Source of the DNA: Ariolimax columbianus
Lineage: Eukaryota; Mollusca; Gastropoda; Stylommatophora; Arionidae
Direction: 5' to 3'
DNA length: 64,000 nt
Assembly: GCA_036924085.1 (NCBI GenBank)
Contig: JAVGWX010000011.1
Location: 34,966,386 to 35,030,385 of the forward strand
The notes beneath the pieces are model-generated. The model was not told the origin of the DNA. It saw only the letters and a list, made by a program, of their open reading frames with translations, and ran no database searches. Positions 39,586-51,630 of this stretch are shown here, in pieces (positions within the stretch are counted from its first letter, which is position 1; each line of letters opens with the position of its first letter). A program made the translations under genes and the position numbers.

Positions 39586-40017
39586 ACTAATTATGATATA
39601 TGTATTTAATGATATTGATTGTTAAAAATATGTACTCATTTAATACCTTTTACATAAACTGTGAATTTGAAATACATATTTTATTAATTTTGTTTAAGTT
39701 AACCAATGTAGTCGCACAAACTGTCCACTGTAACTGTGAGGCAGGTTTAAGTATTGCAAAAATCCTATTACACTAAGGGTACCATGAACCGAAAAAGTTT
39801 AGGAACAATTGAAATGACTAAATCTAAATGATTCAGGTAGTAATGAATAGTTTAGTTTAGTCGAAGAATCAACTTCTTTGCACATGGTTTAACACATAAG
39901 TGCTCTGTTCTTCTTCGTATTTTTAGAGAAACTCAGAATAGTGCACAAAGTCTGTAGCACCAGCGAGGATCCCGTAATAGATATGATAGATTTTTAACAC
40001 AATTTTTAAATTTTGTC
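39586..40017. other. Unassigned AT-rich
   Basis: Nothing recognised. Confidence 0.4.
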
Positions 40018-40240
40018 CGGGCAGTGGTCGTTAAGCCTTCTCTTTTCGATTTCCAACTACTGAGGGATATTTAACGTGTGCACCGTTGCACACAGGTGTC
40101 CAATCTCTACTACCCAAAGATCTGGAAATACCAGAAAGTCCATGGGAAAAAAATCCTGGCCAATGCCGTGATTTGAACCCGTGGCCTCCAGCACCCGAGG
40201 CTGACTTCTTACCTCGAGACCACTCAGTTCCCCAGTAATG
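40018..40240 (-). mobile_element. SINE family S5, head part
   Basis: Reverse orientation: CTCTTTTCGATTTCCAACTA, then GTGATTTGAACCCGTGGCC (B box reversed) and CCTCGAGACCACTCAGTTCC (A box reversed). Confidence 0.7.
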
Positions 40241-40499
40241 ACTAAAGAAATGGAATTTATCTGATAATCCAAGAGGTCTTGTGTATCATGACAAATTTAG
40301 CAGGTTAAATCTCCAAGTTATGCACCCAGATGTAAATGGTTATCCGACTGTAAAAGTTAGTGAAGGTAACTAGTTACTCACATCACTAAAGTTGAGACTT
40401 CAATGATAGTAACTGGTAGCACCACCCGAGATTCAAAGAAGTGTCACATCAGAAATTGAATGAGACAAACAGGAGCACGATCCAAGAAACCCCATGTTT

Positions 40500-40880
40500 G
40501 GACATCAGGTACAGAGCACAAGACTCAAATACAGACATAGTTTCCTAAAAGCAATACAGCCTTGACAGCCGCTGTATCGAGAGATGGCACAAATTGATGC
40601 AGGCCCCAGAGAACTTCGGGGGGAACCTGCCTCTCGGACATCATCATCTACCATACACACCATGGAAGTCGCTGAACAGACTCCGAACTGGTGTAACACA
40701 GTGCAAGAGGAATATGAAACGATGGGAATACACAGATGATGACACATGTGACTTTGGCGCAATACAGAACCCAGACCACCTGATGACCTCCCCTAACCTC
40801 CAGGAAACATGCAATAGGCGCAACATGCTGAAGGCAAATGACAAGGCAATCCATGGCGCTGAATACTGAAAGCATACTGT
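40500..40880 (+). pseudogene. LINE 3' end with C-terminal zinc-like motif
   Basis: The reading PWKSLNRLRTGVTQCKRNMK, RWEYTDDDTCDFGAIQNPDH and LMTSPNLQETCNRR, then NDKAIHGAEY follows the RLRTGVGR ... CDCGxxQTMxH ... ATDKA layout at the end of several invertebrate LINE ORFs. Confidence 0.6.
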
Positions 40881-41019
40881 ATAACGTAGTGCTTGGACAC
40901 GGAAAGTAAGTACTGGTAGCAGCTGATGTAAGGCTATGTTTTCCTTTTCACTAAAATATAGGAGTGTGTGGCCAAGGGGATGTGAGTTTGGCTTACAAAA
41001 CCATTGTACAAGGTTCATA

Positions 41020-41470
41020 TCACGTAGCTGTTTGCCTATCTGTGACTGAGCATGTCGTTGGTTTTTTCATTGTATGACTGCTTCTCCCATTCAACACAGC
41101 CGTTAATAGAAACTTGATGAAGTTGGGGAAAAAATCAGAGCCGACACAGGAGCTACAAAGGCAGATGCATGTGTGCAGTCTTGTTACTTGGCCGAACCAT
41201 TTGAGTTGATGTCTTCTGATGTAGTCTAATACTGGCGTTGTTCCCACCAGTCTCCTGATGTCATCGTTTCTGAGCTTGTATCTTCTTGTTACACCCAATA
41301 ACCTTCGTAGATATCTCATTTCATCTGCTACGTTTGTTCTTTTTGTCAGTTGCTAGTGTCCAGTTTTGACATTGATAGGACAATGTCTGGATGAAAATCG
41401 TGTTGTATAAAGCTCTTTTGGTAGTTATTGTCACTTTAGCATTGATGATAATTGTCCAATGATTTGATTT
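41020..41470 (-). pseudogene. RTE-type LINE C-terminal fragment
   Basis: The - strand reads MRYLRRLLGVTRRYKLRND, DIRRLVGTTPVLDYIRRHQL and KWFGQVTRLH. Same family as the 87-bp repeat at 38,383. Confidence 0.7.
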
Positions 41471-41900
41471 GCCTTATTGCATCTTTATTGATTTCCACTG
41501 TGATTTTCTGTCTGCTGGTATCAGTCACTCTTTAAAAACTGACAAGATCCATCTGCGTTATATCCTCGCTACTTCAAATCTGCATTCTTTCATCACTATT
41601 TATATGGTCAATCTGCATTCTTTCAAGCTTAGTCACCATTTAAGAACTCTGTACATTGACTATATAACAAGATTTTATTGCACAGTGACATCCTAGCCAT
41701 CATAACTCAACTAGCCATGCTGAACATATCAAAATCTTATACAAACTACTTGACAAAATGATCAGTCTATTTATCATGTTTTAAATGTGCTCTCCACTAC
41801 ATAAAACAAAAATAAGACATTTTTTAACTTCAAAATTAACTCAAAAAAGTTGAAAAGCTTAGGCCCATTGTAAGCTTCCAAGCATGTCATAACAGATTAC
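41471..41900. other. Unassigned
   Basis: No recognised element. It is the 3' flank of the CR1 copy. Confidence 0.35.
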
Positions 41901-41987
41901 TAACTTAATTTAACTTAACGTCTTTATACTGGTTTAGAAGACCCTGCAGAGACTGTATACAACCAGTTACATTTACATCACCTTGCT

Positions 41988-44910
41988 CTAAAAGCTATGC
42001 GCATCCAGTTTATTCTTAAATGCATTAACTGTCCCTGCCTCCACTACCTCCCCTGGCAATGCATTCCAAGCAGACACCACTCTCTGACTAAAAAAATATT
42101 TCCTAATATCTAATCTGGACCTCTCTTTAGTCAGCTTGTAGCTATGCCCTCGTGTTATTGTAGGTGGCTGTATTTTAAAAAACTTGTTATAGTCTAATTT
42201 ATCCATTCCTCTGATCATCTTATAAACCTGTATTAAGTCACCACGATTTTTTCTCTCTTCAGGACACTGTAGGCCGGTTTTTCTGAGTCGTTCCTCATAA
42301 CTGTAATTCTGGAATCCCACTATCATCTTTGTCGCTCTTTTTCGTATTCTTTCCAGCATGTTTATATCCCCTCTATGATAAGGACTCCACACCTGTACAC
42401 ATTACTCCAATCTAGGTCTAACTAAAGCTTTATACAGTTTGACGATCACTTCCTTGCTCCTATGTTTAATATTTCTTTTTATCATACCTAACATTGCATT
42501 TGCCTTTTTCACTGCTACCTTAACTTGCTCACTCACCTTACCTGTATGATCTATTATAACCCCTAGGTCCCTTTCCTCATCTATCTTTCTAATATTGTTT
42601 TCTCCCATTCTGTAATTGTGTTCCATATTGGATCTGCCCATGTGGATGACTGTACATTTATCTACATTAAACTCCATTTGCCAGCTTACAGACCATTCTC
42701 GAATTTTATCTAAATCCGACCTCAATATATCCACTTCTGCTTTAGATGAGACACGACTGCATAGTTTTGTGTCATCAGCAAATTTTGCAATCATGGATCA
42801 TATTTCAATGTCCAAATCATTTATATATATCAAGAACAAAATTGGTCCCAAAACCGAGCCCTGTTACACACCACTTTTCACTTCACACCACTCAGAGTAC
42901 TCCTTATTTATGCCCACCCTCTGCCTTCTTCCCGATAACCAATTTTCAATCCATTTGGCAACTTCCCCACCTATTCCATGTGATTTTAACTTTCAAAATA
43001 ATCTCTGATGAGGTACTCTATCAAAGGCCTTTGCAAAGTCTAGATAAATAACGTCCACTGGCTCCCCTTTATCTATGATTTTAGTAACCTCCTCCATGAA
43101 TTCTAATAGATTTGTTAAGCATGATCTCCCTCTAGTAAACCCATGCTGACTATTTCTAATTAGATTAAATTTGTCTAAATGCATTACAATGTTTTCTTTG
43201 ATTATTGACTCTAACAATTTACAGATTATGCTCGTTAAACTCACCGGTCTATAATTTTCTGGATCTGATTTTTTGCCTTTTTTGAATAAGGGGATCACTC
43301 CTGCATCTTTCCAATCCCGTGGAACAATCCCCTTTGAAAGTGATTGAGAACATAATATAGCCAATGGTTTTGCTAGTTGGTCTTTAATTTCATACAGCAA
43401 TTGTGGGTGAATACCATCTTGACCTGGACATTTATTCACTTTCAACCCCTCCAATTTTTTAAAAACCATTTCCTCTGTAATACAGATTGATCTTAATCCT
43501 GCTGTATCCATGTCTCTTTGAAAAATATCTATAGGCTCTGGGATCTTTGAGCAGTCCTCTTTTGTGTAGACTGTGCCAAAGTACTGATTGAGCAGATTAG
43601 CTGCCTCCCTATTCTCACTTATTATTTTCCCTGTACTGTCTGTGAGAGGGCCTACTTTGTCTTTCGTTCTTTGTTTATTTCTAACATAAGAGAAGAAGTT
43701 TTTTCTGTCAGTCTTGATCCTCTGAGCAAGTTTTTTTCCGAAGTCTATTTTTGCTGTTTTATTCGCTTTCTGAGATATGTTCTGCTTGTCCAAATATTTT
43801 ACATATGTTTCTTTTGATTTACCTGCCTCTATATATTTTTTCCATGCTTTATTTTTAGCTCTTCTAGATTTCACTACAAATCTAGTTATCCACTTTTTAC
43901 GCTTGGGGTGCACCTCCCTACATGGAACACATTCCTCTTTTAGCGTTTCTAGAACTGTTTTAAAACTCTCCCACTCCTGTTCAACATCTGTTCCTACGAC
44001 AATATCTTTCCAGATTATGTGGTTCGCTGTCTCCTTCATCCTCTTAACATCTGCCTTAGAGTAGTCGTATGTTCGCGTGTTTATGTTTACTTCTTTCCCT
44101 GCAATAAAATCCCAACGGATGATTTGATGGTCACTTGAGCCAAACAGTTCCCCAATGGTAACGTTTTCAATCATATTTTCCTCTGTAGTAAAAACTAGGT
44201 CAAGTATGTTTTTGCCTCTGGTGGTTGCTTCTACATGTTGAATTAAAAAATTGTCAGTTATGCACTTAACAAAAGGTTTTGACTCTACAAGTGCTTCTGC
44301 CATATCCCATTTTATTTCTGGAAAGTTGAAATCTCCCATTAATAATAATTTCCCTTCACTTGCCTTTGCTATGCTACTAATCAGCTCCTCATCTTCCTCT
44401 TTTTGACTTGATGGACATCTATAGCACACTCCAATCACTGTTTTTTCACCCCCACTTTCTATTTCTCCCCATACACTTTCATTTTTGTTACCACATGATA
44501 AATTATTTTTGATCGTTATATTAACAGAATTTATACAGTATAATAAAACGCCACCTCCCTTAGTCTTGTCTCCAACTATCCTATCTTTCCTTAACATTGT
44601 ATATCCCTCAATTTCAAGTTCACTATCTGCAATCTCCTTATATGTCCATGATTATGTTAACCCTATTATATCTGATTTTTCTTTTTCTACATACAGTTCC
44701 AATTCTTCTCTTATTTACTATGCTTCTCACATTTGCATAAAAACATTTTAGTTTGTAATGTTGTTGGTTTTCCTCTCTTTGCTTCTGTTTTATTATTTTA
44801 GTGTTTGCTTTTCCACTATTTATTTCACACTTCCCTGACACCAACTCTCCCCTTTGACTACATCCTCTATAGCACCCTATTGAAGGCCTATCTTTAGTCT
44901 CATACTTCAT
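41988..44910 (-). pseudogene. CR1-like ORF2 (endonuclease and RT), decayed
   Basis: Same domain order as the copy at 11,006: YANVRSIVNKR, GDFNFPEIKW, SSDHQIIRWD, NKCPGQDGIHP, VIYLDFAKAFDRVPHQ, GPILFLIYINDL, FADDTKLC, WSPYHRGDIN, WNALPGEVVEAGTVN. A frameshift after VNKR and in-frame stops after RVPHQRLF, in the GVPQGS box, before SMIAKF and after RPRLE disable it. Several stops look like C-to-T changes. Confidence 0.9.
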
Positions 44911-44918
44911 AGGCCTTA

Positions 44919-45767
44919 CTAGTTTAAATTTCTAACACAATGATTAAACATATACTTTGCTACAACATGCTGTCCTATCTCATTTAGATGTAAACCTCCC
45001 CTATCTAACATTTTACTTTTGTCTACTTTAACATCAATAAATTCCATTCCCATGTCCGCACACATCACCTGTAACCTAAGGTTGATACCTATTATTTTGC
45101 TATCTAGATAGTCTGACCCATCTGCTCTATCTAAAATGCCCATCATTGTGACCTTTCTAAACTTTTTTTCCTTAATTGTTCCCATAAGACTTTTATATTT
45201 ATCCATAATTATTTTTGTACCATCTCTCTTTACATTATTTGTTCCTACCAATACTACCACATGACTGTTTCCTTTGTCATCTATCCTCTTTATTCTCCCC
45301 TCTATATCCTCTATTTTTGCTCCCCCAATATCAATTCTTTCAAACATGTTGTGTTGTTTAGACAAATGTCTGCCAACCTCTCTCACCATTGAATCTCCTA
45401 CTACCAATACTGACCCCTCACCTAAATGTGCATACTTCTCTCCAAAGATCTCTGCCCTGTGAACTGTTTCCTCACTCAAATCTCCCTTACTTCCTTGACT
45501 ACACCTTGACTGCAGCTTCTTTAAAATTTCCTCCATTTTCACTTGTTTCCCTTCTATTTCCATCTGCCTCTTTTCTATCTCCAATCTCTTCTCATTTTCA
45601 CTTATATTGCACTCCATTTGTGCCTGCCTCTCTTCAACTCTACATATCCTACATAAAACGGTTCCTTCATCTTCCAACGTTGTAGTAATACTAACATTTT
45701 CACCACACAAATCACACAATCTGACTTGGCCTTTCTTCGCAGCATTTCGTCTTGTCTTAGTGGCCAT
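44919..45767 (-). CDS. CR1-like ORF1: zinc motif, coiled coil and SGNH esterase-like domain
   Basis: Intact 282-residue ORF. N-terminus: basic, then a Cys cluster (CDLCG ... CRICR, residues about 18-43) of PHD/treble-clef type. Residues 50-90 are Glu/Lys-rich and likely coiled coil (NISENEKRLEIEKRQMEIE). Residues 115-275 show an SGNH hydrolase pattern: VLVVGDSMVREV (Ser block), VVVLVGTNNV (Asn block) and DRGGLHLNEIG (Asp-x-x-x-His block). Esterase-type ORF1 proteins are typical of CR1-group LINEs, where ORF1p binds the RNA. The ORF ends 9 bases before the first ORF2 reading frame. Confidence 0.85.
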   Translation of the reverse strand: MATKTRRNAAKKGQVRLCDLCGENVSITTTLEDEGTVLCRICRVEERQAQMECNISENEKRLEIEKRQMEIEGKQVKMEEILKKLQSRCSQGSKGDLSEETVHRAEIFGEKYAHLGEGSVLVVGDSMVREVGRHLSKQHNMFERIDIGGAKIEDIEGRIKRIDDKGNSHVVVLVGTNNVKRDGTKIIMDKYKSLMGTIKEKKFRKVTMMGILDRADGSDYLDSKIIGINLRLQVMCADMGMEFIDVKVDKSKMLDRGGLHLNEIGQHVVAKYMFNHCVRNLN

Positions 45768-46214
45768 ACTAATTTTGCTATTTATTACCGTTAGCCAATA
45801 AGTTATATTAATACCTAATAAAATGTATACTTCTTAAAGCAACGCCAAAAAAACAAATATTACTTGAGTTGAGTGTTACTACCGCTCACTGTTCCACGCT
45901 ATTTAATTCTGTCAAGTCACTAACTATCTGTTATAACAAGGCCACTATATTTGAAAATACGTATGCTACAGTAAACTACAATCACAACTATGTTATTATT
46001 ACACAAATTAATTCTAAACACTAATACTTATCTGAAACGTTATAGATCTCTGTTCTGTCAATTCAAACCAACCACCATAGAGGGTAGTGCATGGGGCTAG
46101 CAACCTTATCATATAAAATCATTGTTATGAAACCGCCACCTCAAGTTCTTGAATACATGCTTGCTGTAGGGGGCAAGTTGTGCCTGTGCTTCACTTGGTG
46201 TGTGGGGAGAGAAA

Positions 46215-46435
46215 ATGAAAAAGACCCCCACCTCACTTCCAAGGTGTACTCCCTGGAAACAGACTGTTTTATAGCAGTCTGGCTAATGAGATGGGGATCA
46301 GCACCGGGACCCCCATAGTGATTAGCTTTCAGAAGAGTCTCACATTGCACTAAAGCCAGGAGAATCCCCCAGCCCACCTTCTCAAATATGCCCCAGGATG
46401 TGAGGAGAGCCACTGTAACCCACCACCAAAAAAAA
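46215..46435 (+). mobile_element. SINE family S4
   Basis: CCCACCTCACTTCCAAGG, AACAGACTGTTTTATAGCAG, CTGGCTAATGAGATGGGGAT, CCCAGGATGTGAGGAG and an A-run at the end. Confidence 0.75.
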
Positions 46436-46547
46436 AAAAATTGTCATGAGTACCTGAACTTAAGTGCGGGTGGTATTAGCAACAACATTTGGAGCGAATC
46501 AATCGCAATAATGGAACCTGGCTCCAAAAACTACAGTCCTGTATATC

Positions 46548-46825
46548 ATAAATGGTCTGTGGTTATCTGAAATAACCAGTACAACTCTCTGTATATCACA
46601 AAAACATCTGTGGTTATCTGAAATAACCAGTACAACTCTTTGTATATCACAAAACATCTGTGGTTATTTAAAATAACCAGTACAACTCTCTGTATATCAC
46701 AAAACATCTGTGGTGATCTGAAATAACCAGTACAACTCTCTGTATATCACAAAACGTCTGTGGTTATCTGAAATAACCAGTATAGCTGTCTGTTTTATCC
46801 CAAAACGTCAGTGGTTATCTGAAAT
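46548..46825. repeat. 50-bp tandem repeat with internal palindrome, about 5.5 units
   Basis: The unit is ACAAAACATCTGTGG, TTATCTGAAATAACC, AGTACAACTCTCTGTATATC. GGTTAT ... ATAACC can pair as a short hairpin in each unit. Confidence 0.85.
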
Positions 46826-47264
46826 GATACAACTCTAAGCTGTATAAGTCACACCATAATGTAAAACAGTTTAGCAGTAAGCATCTCAAAATGTTATCTG
46901 TTTAGCACACCAGTTTTAATATTTCATGACATCACCTCAGAAAATCCTAGATCTTTATCCCTGATGGCATTGACTTTTATAGGATTACCGTAACCATATT
47001 TAATAGTGGCAGAGCAGATAGATTGCTTGCTTGTTACTGTGAAATAACACAAAACTATCGCTACAGAGCTTATTTCTATTGCTGAGGTTCAATGGGTGGA
47101 TTTCTAAGGTTGAGGAATAAAGGCCATTTGTCCCTGTAGTCATCACATGCTGTACAGATTAGGTTATTTTTATCTATGATATTTAAAAAAACAGATGACT
47201 TACCAACAATTTAAACACATTTCGTAGTGGTCAAAGGCTGACATTTCTTCCTTTGCGATTATTA
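46826..47264. other. Unassigned
   Basis: No recognised feature. Confidence 0.4.
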
Positions 47265-47745
47265 CTCATTTAGACTGGATATCTGGAATCTTCAATACAT
47301 TCTGCTGTCTTTTTCAGGGTCTCAATACAGTTGTACAGTTTCTCCTTGAAGGGAGTCAGCGCTAACCACATCCTTCTCCTCAGATCTATGTGCTGGGGAC
47401 AGTCTTGAAGCACATCTGCTGCTGTCATGTTACCAGGCCTCAGTAACAATAGGCAGATGGTGCCTATCTTGAATTTGGCGCACAAGTAGTGTCTAATTCT
47501 GTTGTGACCAATTCGGAGACCTTGTCTTTTCTGGACAGTTGGTAGTATCTTTCACCTGCGTGGTATTTGGAGTGTTCTTCCTGCCACTTTTATTATGGCT
47601 TTTATTTCTTCATAGTTGACCAGGTATTGTTCAGGTATCAGTTTCACTCCCTCTTTGGCTAGACTGTCGGAGTGACATCCAAACTGTTCGGTTAGCCACT
47701 CCTCACTGAGTTCATAACCTGGTTGAATCACTCTGTCTACCAAGA
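47265..47745 (-). pseudogene. LINE RNase H tail fragment (I/Jockey-like)
   Basis: The - strand reads SDSLAKEGVKLIPEQYLVNY (RNase H end) and, in another frame, TAADVLQDCPQHIDLRRRMW, matching the LINE-A pattern [20 protein letters not shown] but clearly a different family. Confidence 0.65.
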
Positions 47746-47867
47746 TGCAAAAGCGTACAATATTTAACTGTTAAGGAAGGCAATGTAGCCACCAAGAAAG
47801 AAATGGCAACACACCTCACACAAGCTAAGACTTCAATCAATGAATTGGGGCCAAAGATGCACCACAG

Positions 47868-48125
47868 TGAATGAACTGACAGCAACTCATAGTTGACTGT
47901 GTGCATCAGGATCAGCAGACCAGAGCCGACTAAGACCCTATTCCGCCTCCAAGCAACAAACCTGTAAACAGGCTACACTAATGTAGTCTGGCTAAGATAC
48001 TAGGAATTACAGTGGGAAGGTAAACCCAGTACTAAAAATGTCAGCTGAAACTGGATGTGTCGGGCCAAGAGGCACAAATGTTGCAGCCTTGCTGTAAACT
48101 ATGACATAGCTTCTTTTCAGGATGA
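47868..48125 (+). mobile_element. SINE family S1, full-length
   Basis: ATCAGGATCAGCAGACCAGA, CCCTATTCCGCCTCCAAGC, GGGAAGGTAAACCCAGTAC, core CTGGATGTGTCGGGCCAAGA, TTGCTGTAAACTATGACATA and a TTTTCAGGATGAA end. Confidence 0.8.
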
Positions 48126-48404
48126 ACACCTTAGTAGCTGTTATTGTTTCGAATGTCCACAATGAGGAAGTTTACTCTTTTGTGCGACCTGAAAAGGGTG
48201 TCAAGTGGCATCAGTGCTCTATTTGCCTTGCCTTCCCGTTTCCAGGTGTGTGGAGGTCTACTTCTCTTTCCCATCAGGTTCCAGTGCAGACACTGCTGAG
48301 TAATGCTATCAGTATCTCTCCTCAAGGTGTAACCTATCCATCCCCATTGTCATTTCTTCACCTCTTGCGTGACGGACAGTTGGTTTAACACAGGTCAATA
48401 TTTT

Positions 48405-51060
48405 TTATCCTACATACTGTACCGCTTCAATCCCAATATTCTGCGTAAGCATCCGTGCACATACACCTGTACTCTGGTTGTTAACTCCTTTGTTGTCCAC
48501 AACATTTAAGTTGAAAATTCTAATCTTCGTCGTGGGCCTCATTTCCCAGGATCTTAAGAGTTTACCCAACATAATAAAGGCTGTTGGTGCCTTCTGCGGT
48601 ATAAGTAGATGTTCTTGTGCCTCCAATTTTGTCCCCGTTGTTGCCCAGATAAAGGAACTAATCTATACCTCGGAGGAGAGCCACGCCCAATCAGAATATT
48701 TTGTTCCCGTTGTTGCCCAGATATAGGAACTAATCTATACCTCGGAGGAGAGCCACGTACAATCAGAATATTTTGTCCCCGTTGTTGGCCAGATAAAGGA
48801 ACTAATCTATACCTCGGAGGAGAGCCACGCCCAATCAGAATATTTTGTTCCCATTGTTGCCCAGATAAAGGAACTAATCTAGACCGCGGAGGAGAGCCAC
48901 GCCCAATCAGAATATTTTGTTCCCGTTGTTGCCCAGATAAAGGAACTAATCTATACCTCGGAGGATAACCACGCCCAATCAGAATATTTTGTTCCCGTTG
49001 TTGCCCAGATAAAGGAACTAATTTATACCTCGGAGGAGAGCCACGTACAATCAGAATATTTTGTTCCCATTGTTGCCCAGATAAAGGAACTAATCTATAC
49101 CGTGGAGGAGAGCCACGCCCAATCAGAATATTTTGTCCCCGTTGTTGCCCAGATAAAGGAACTAATCTATACCTCGGAGGATAACCACGCCCAATCAGAA
49201 TATTTTGTTCCCGTTGTTGCCCAGATATAGGAACTAATCTATACCTCGGAGGAGAGCCACGTACAATCAGAATATTTTGTCCCCGTTGTTGGCCAGATAA
49301 AGGAACTAATCTATACCTCGGAGGAGAGCCACGCCCAATCAGAATATTTTGTTCCCATTGTTGCCCAGATAAAGGAACTAATCTAGACCGCGGAGGAGAG
49401 CCACGCCCAATCAGAATATTTTGTTCCCGTTGTTGCCCAGATAAAGGAACTAATCTATACCTCGGAGGATAACCACGCCCAATCAGAATATTTTGTTCCC
49501 GTTGTTGCCCAGATAAAGGAACTAATTTATACCTCGGAGGAGAGCCACGTACAATCAGAATATTTTGTTCCCATTGTTGCCCAGATAAAGGAACTAATCT
49601 ATACCGCGGAGGAGAGCCACGCCCAATCAGAATATTTTGTCCCCGTTGTTGCCCAGATAAAGGAACTAATCTATACCTCGGAGGATAACCACGCCCAATC
49701 AGAATATTTTGTTCCCGTTGTTGCCCAGATAAAGGAACTAATCTATACCTCGGAGGAGAGCCACGTACAATCAGAATATTTTGTCCCCGTTGTTGCCCAG
49801 ATAAAGGAACTAATCTATACCTCGGAGGAGAGCCACGTACAATCAGAATATTTTGTCCCCGTTGTTGCCCAGATAAAGGAACTAATCTATACCGTGGAGG
49901 AGAGCCACGCCCAATCAGAATATTTTGTCCCCGTTGTTGCCCAGATAAAGGAACTAATCTATACCTCGGAGGAGAGCCACGTACAATCAGAATATTTTGT
50001 CCCCGTTGTTGCCCAGATAAAGGAACTAATCTATACCTCGGAGGAGAGCCACGCCCAATCAGAATATTTTGTTCCCGTTGTTGCCCAGATAAAGGAACTA
50101 ATCTATACCGCGGAGGAGAGCCACGCCCAATCAGAATATTTTGTTCCCGTTGTTGCCCAGATAAAGGAACTAATCTATACCGCGGAGGAGAGCCACGCCC
50201 AATCAGATTATTTTGTTCCCGTTGTTGCCCAGATAAAGGAACTAATCTATACCTCGGAGGAGAGCCACGCCCAATCAGAATATTTTGTTCCCGTTGTTGC
50301 CCAGATAAAGGAACTAATCTATACCTCGGAGGAGAGCCACGTACAATCAGAATATTTTGTCCCCGTTGTTGCCCAGATAAAGGAACTAATCTATACCTCG
50401 GAGGAGAGCCACGTACAATCAGAATATTTTGTCCCCGTTGTTGCCCAGATAAAGGAACTAATCTATACCGTGGAGGAGAGCCACGCCCAATCAGAATATT
50501 TTGTCCCCGTTGTTGCCCAGATAAAGGAACTAATCTATACTGTGGAGGAGAGCCACGCCCAATCAGAATATTTTGTCCCCGTTGTTGCCCAGATAAAGGA
50601 ACTAATCTATACCGTGGAGGAGAGCCACGCCCAATCAGAATATTTTGTCCCCGTTGTTGCCCAGATAAAGGAACTAATCTATACCGCGGAGGAGAGCCAC
50701 GCCCAATCAGAATATTCTCGTCCCCATTTATTCTCATTATCTTGGTCTTGCCTCTGCAGACTCGTAGCCCTAACCTTCGGACCATATATAAAACCTTTAT
50801 TTTAAATATCTTACTCTTAAGTAGTTAATTCGGCTCTGGGACAGAAGGGTCAAGTCATCGGTAAAGTTCAAATCCTCCAGTTGTGTGAACAGTGACCAAT
50901 TTTGATGATTGTCATTGTCTTCATGATTGAGCCAACAGCCAATAAAAAGAGGAAAGCTGACAAGAGGTATTCCTGTTGCACCTCTGTTTTTATCATGAAA
51001 CAACAGGAACAACTGACCTTTGAACTCTAAGCAAAGCTGTAGTACAATGAAATGTTTCAC
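48405..51060 (-). pseudogene. RTE-type LINE RT fragment expanded by a minisatellite
   Basis: Reading the - strand: TQLEDLNFTDDLTLLSQS (RT box C region), then RRLGLRVCRGKTKIMRING, then a 29-unit 72-bp array, then IMLGKLLRSWEMRPTTKIRI with FNLNVV (thumb region). The KTKIMRIN and [10 protein letters not shown] boxes normally lie only about 60-80 residues apart in RTE elements, so the array is an internal expansion of the LINE. Confidence 0.7.
48631..50718. repeat. 72-bp minisatellite, 29 units, with a 504-bp higher-order repeat
   Basis: Unit blocks (+ strand): GTTGTTGCCCAGATAAAGG, AACTAATCTATACCTCGGAG, GAGAGCCACGCCCAATCAG, AATATTTTGTTCCC. Because 72 is a multiple of three, long ORFs are open on both strands (743 codons on the - strand). 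Marker variants recur at exactly 504 bp (GGATAACC at about 48,963 and 49,467, and at 49,179 and 49,683; TCTAGACCGCGG at 48,880 and 49,384), showing a seven-unit block copied twice. Confidence 0.95.
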
Positions 51061-51389
51061 TTCATCCCAATAGCAGGTATCTAATATGAGACTATCTTAA
51101 AGTGGTTTATAATTACCTCAAGATGGTTCTAACAAAATTATTTTGCACTGTTGTGAGAGATCTTTTTGAATTCACAAGCAAATGTTTAACATAGTTCTTA
51201 GTGCAGAAGGAAAAGTACCATACTGAAATATATTTGTCTTATCTATTACTTCAAGTTGTGTACTGTCATTTGCTACAATACAACATTGACCACACAGGGT
51301 TTTTGCTTTTTAAATTTGATCATATCTGTTTTTGTTTCCAGTCAGTTAAATATATGCAACTCAACTATAATACATTTGTGGCTCTGCAT

Positions 51390-51630
51390 ATTTAACTTTA
51401 CTGGTTTAGAAGGCTCTGCAAATTCTGTATACAACCAGTTTCTTCTAGTCAACTTGATCTAAAAATAACAGCATCCAATCTATTTTTTAATGCATCAACT
51501 GACCCTGACCTCACTATTTCTTGTGGCAATGCGTTCCATACATTCACCACACTGACTAAAAAAATATTTCCTAATAGCTAATCTGGACCTTTCCTTAATT
51601 AATTTGTACCTGTGCCCTCTTTAACCTGAA
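51390..51630 (-). mobile_element. CR1-like LINE 3' fragment
   Basis: TTTACTGGTTTAGAAGGCTC, GTATACAACCAGTTTCTTC and TGTGGCAATGCGTTCCATAC match 41,920-42,150. 5'-truncated. Confidence 0.8.

Larger units (their letters stand above)
41901..46060 (-). mobile_element. CR1/L2-like LINE, near full length (5' UTR, ORF1, ORF2)
   Basis: Two ORFs on the - strand, ORF1 then ORF2, a GTTAAATTAAGTTAG-type 3' end at 41,901-41,920, and about 290 bp of 5' UTR. The 5' limit near 46,060 is approximate; no target-site duplication could be identified. Same family as 11,006-13,900. Confidence 0.85.

Noticed and set aside
44919..45767. Host esterase/zinc-finger gene
   Set aside because: It sits directly before the CR1 ORF2 in the standard LINE order, so it is element ORF1.
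48554..50785. 743-codon ORF on the - strand as a repetitive structural protein
   Set aside because: It is the translation of a 72-bp array. Frames are open on both strands because 72 is divisible by three, and the ends are broken LINE sequence.
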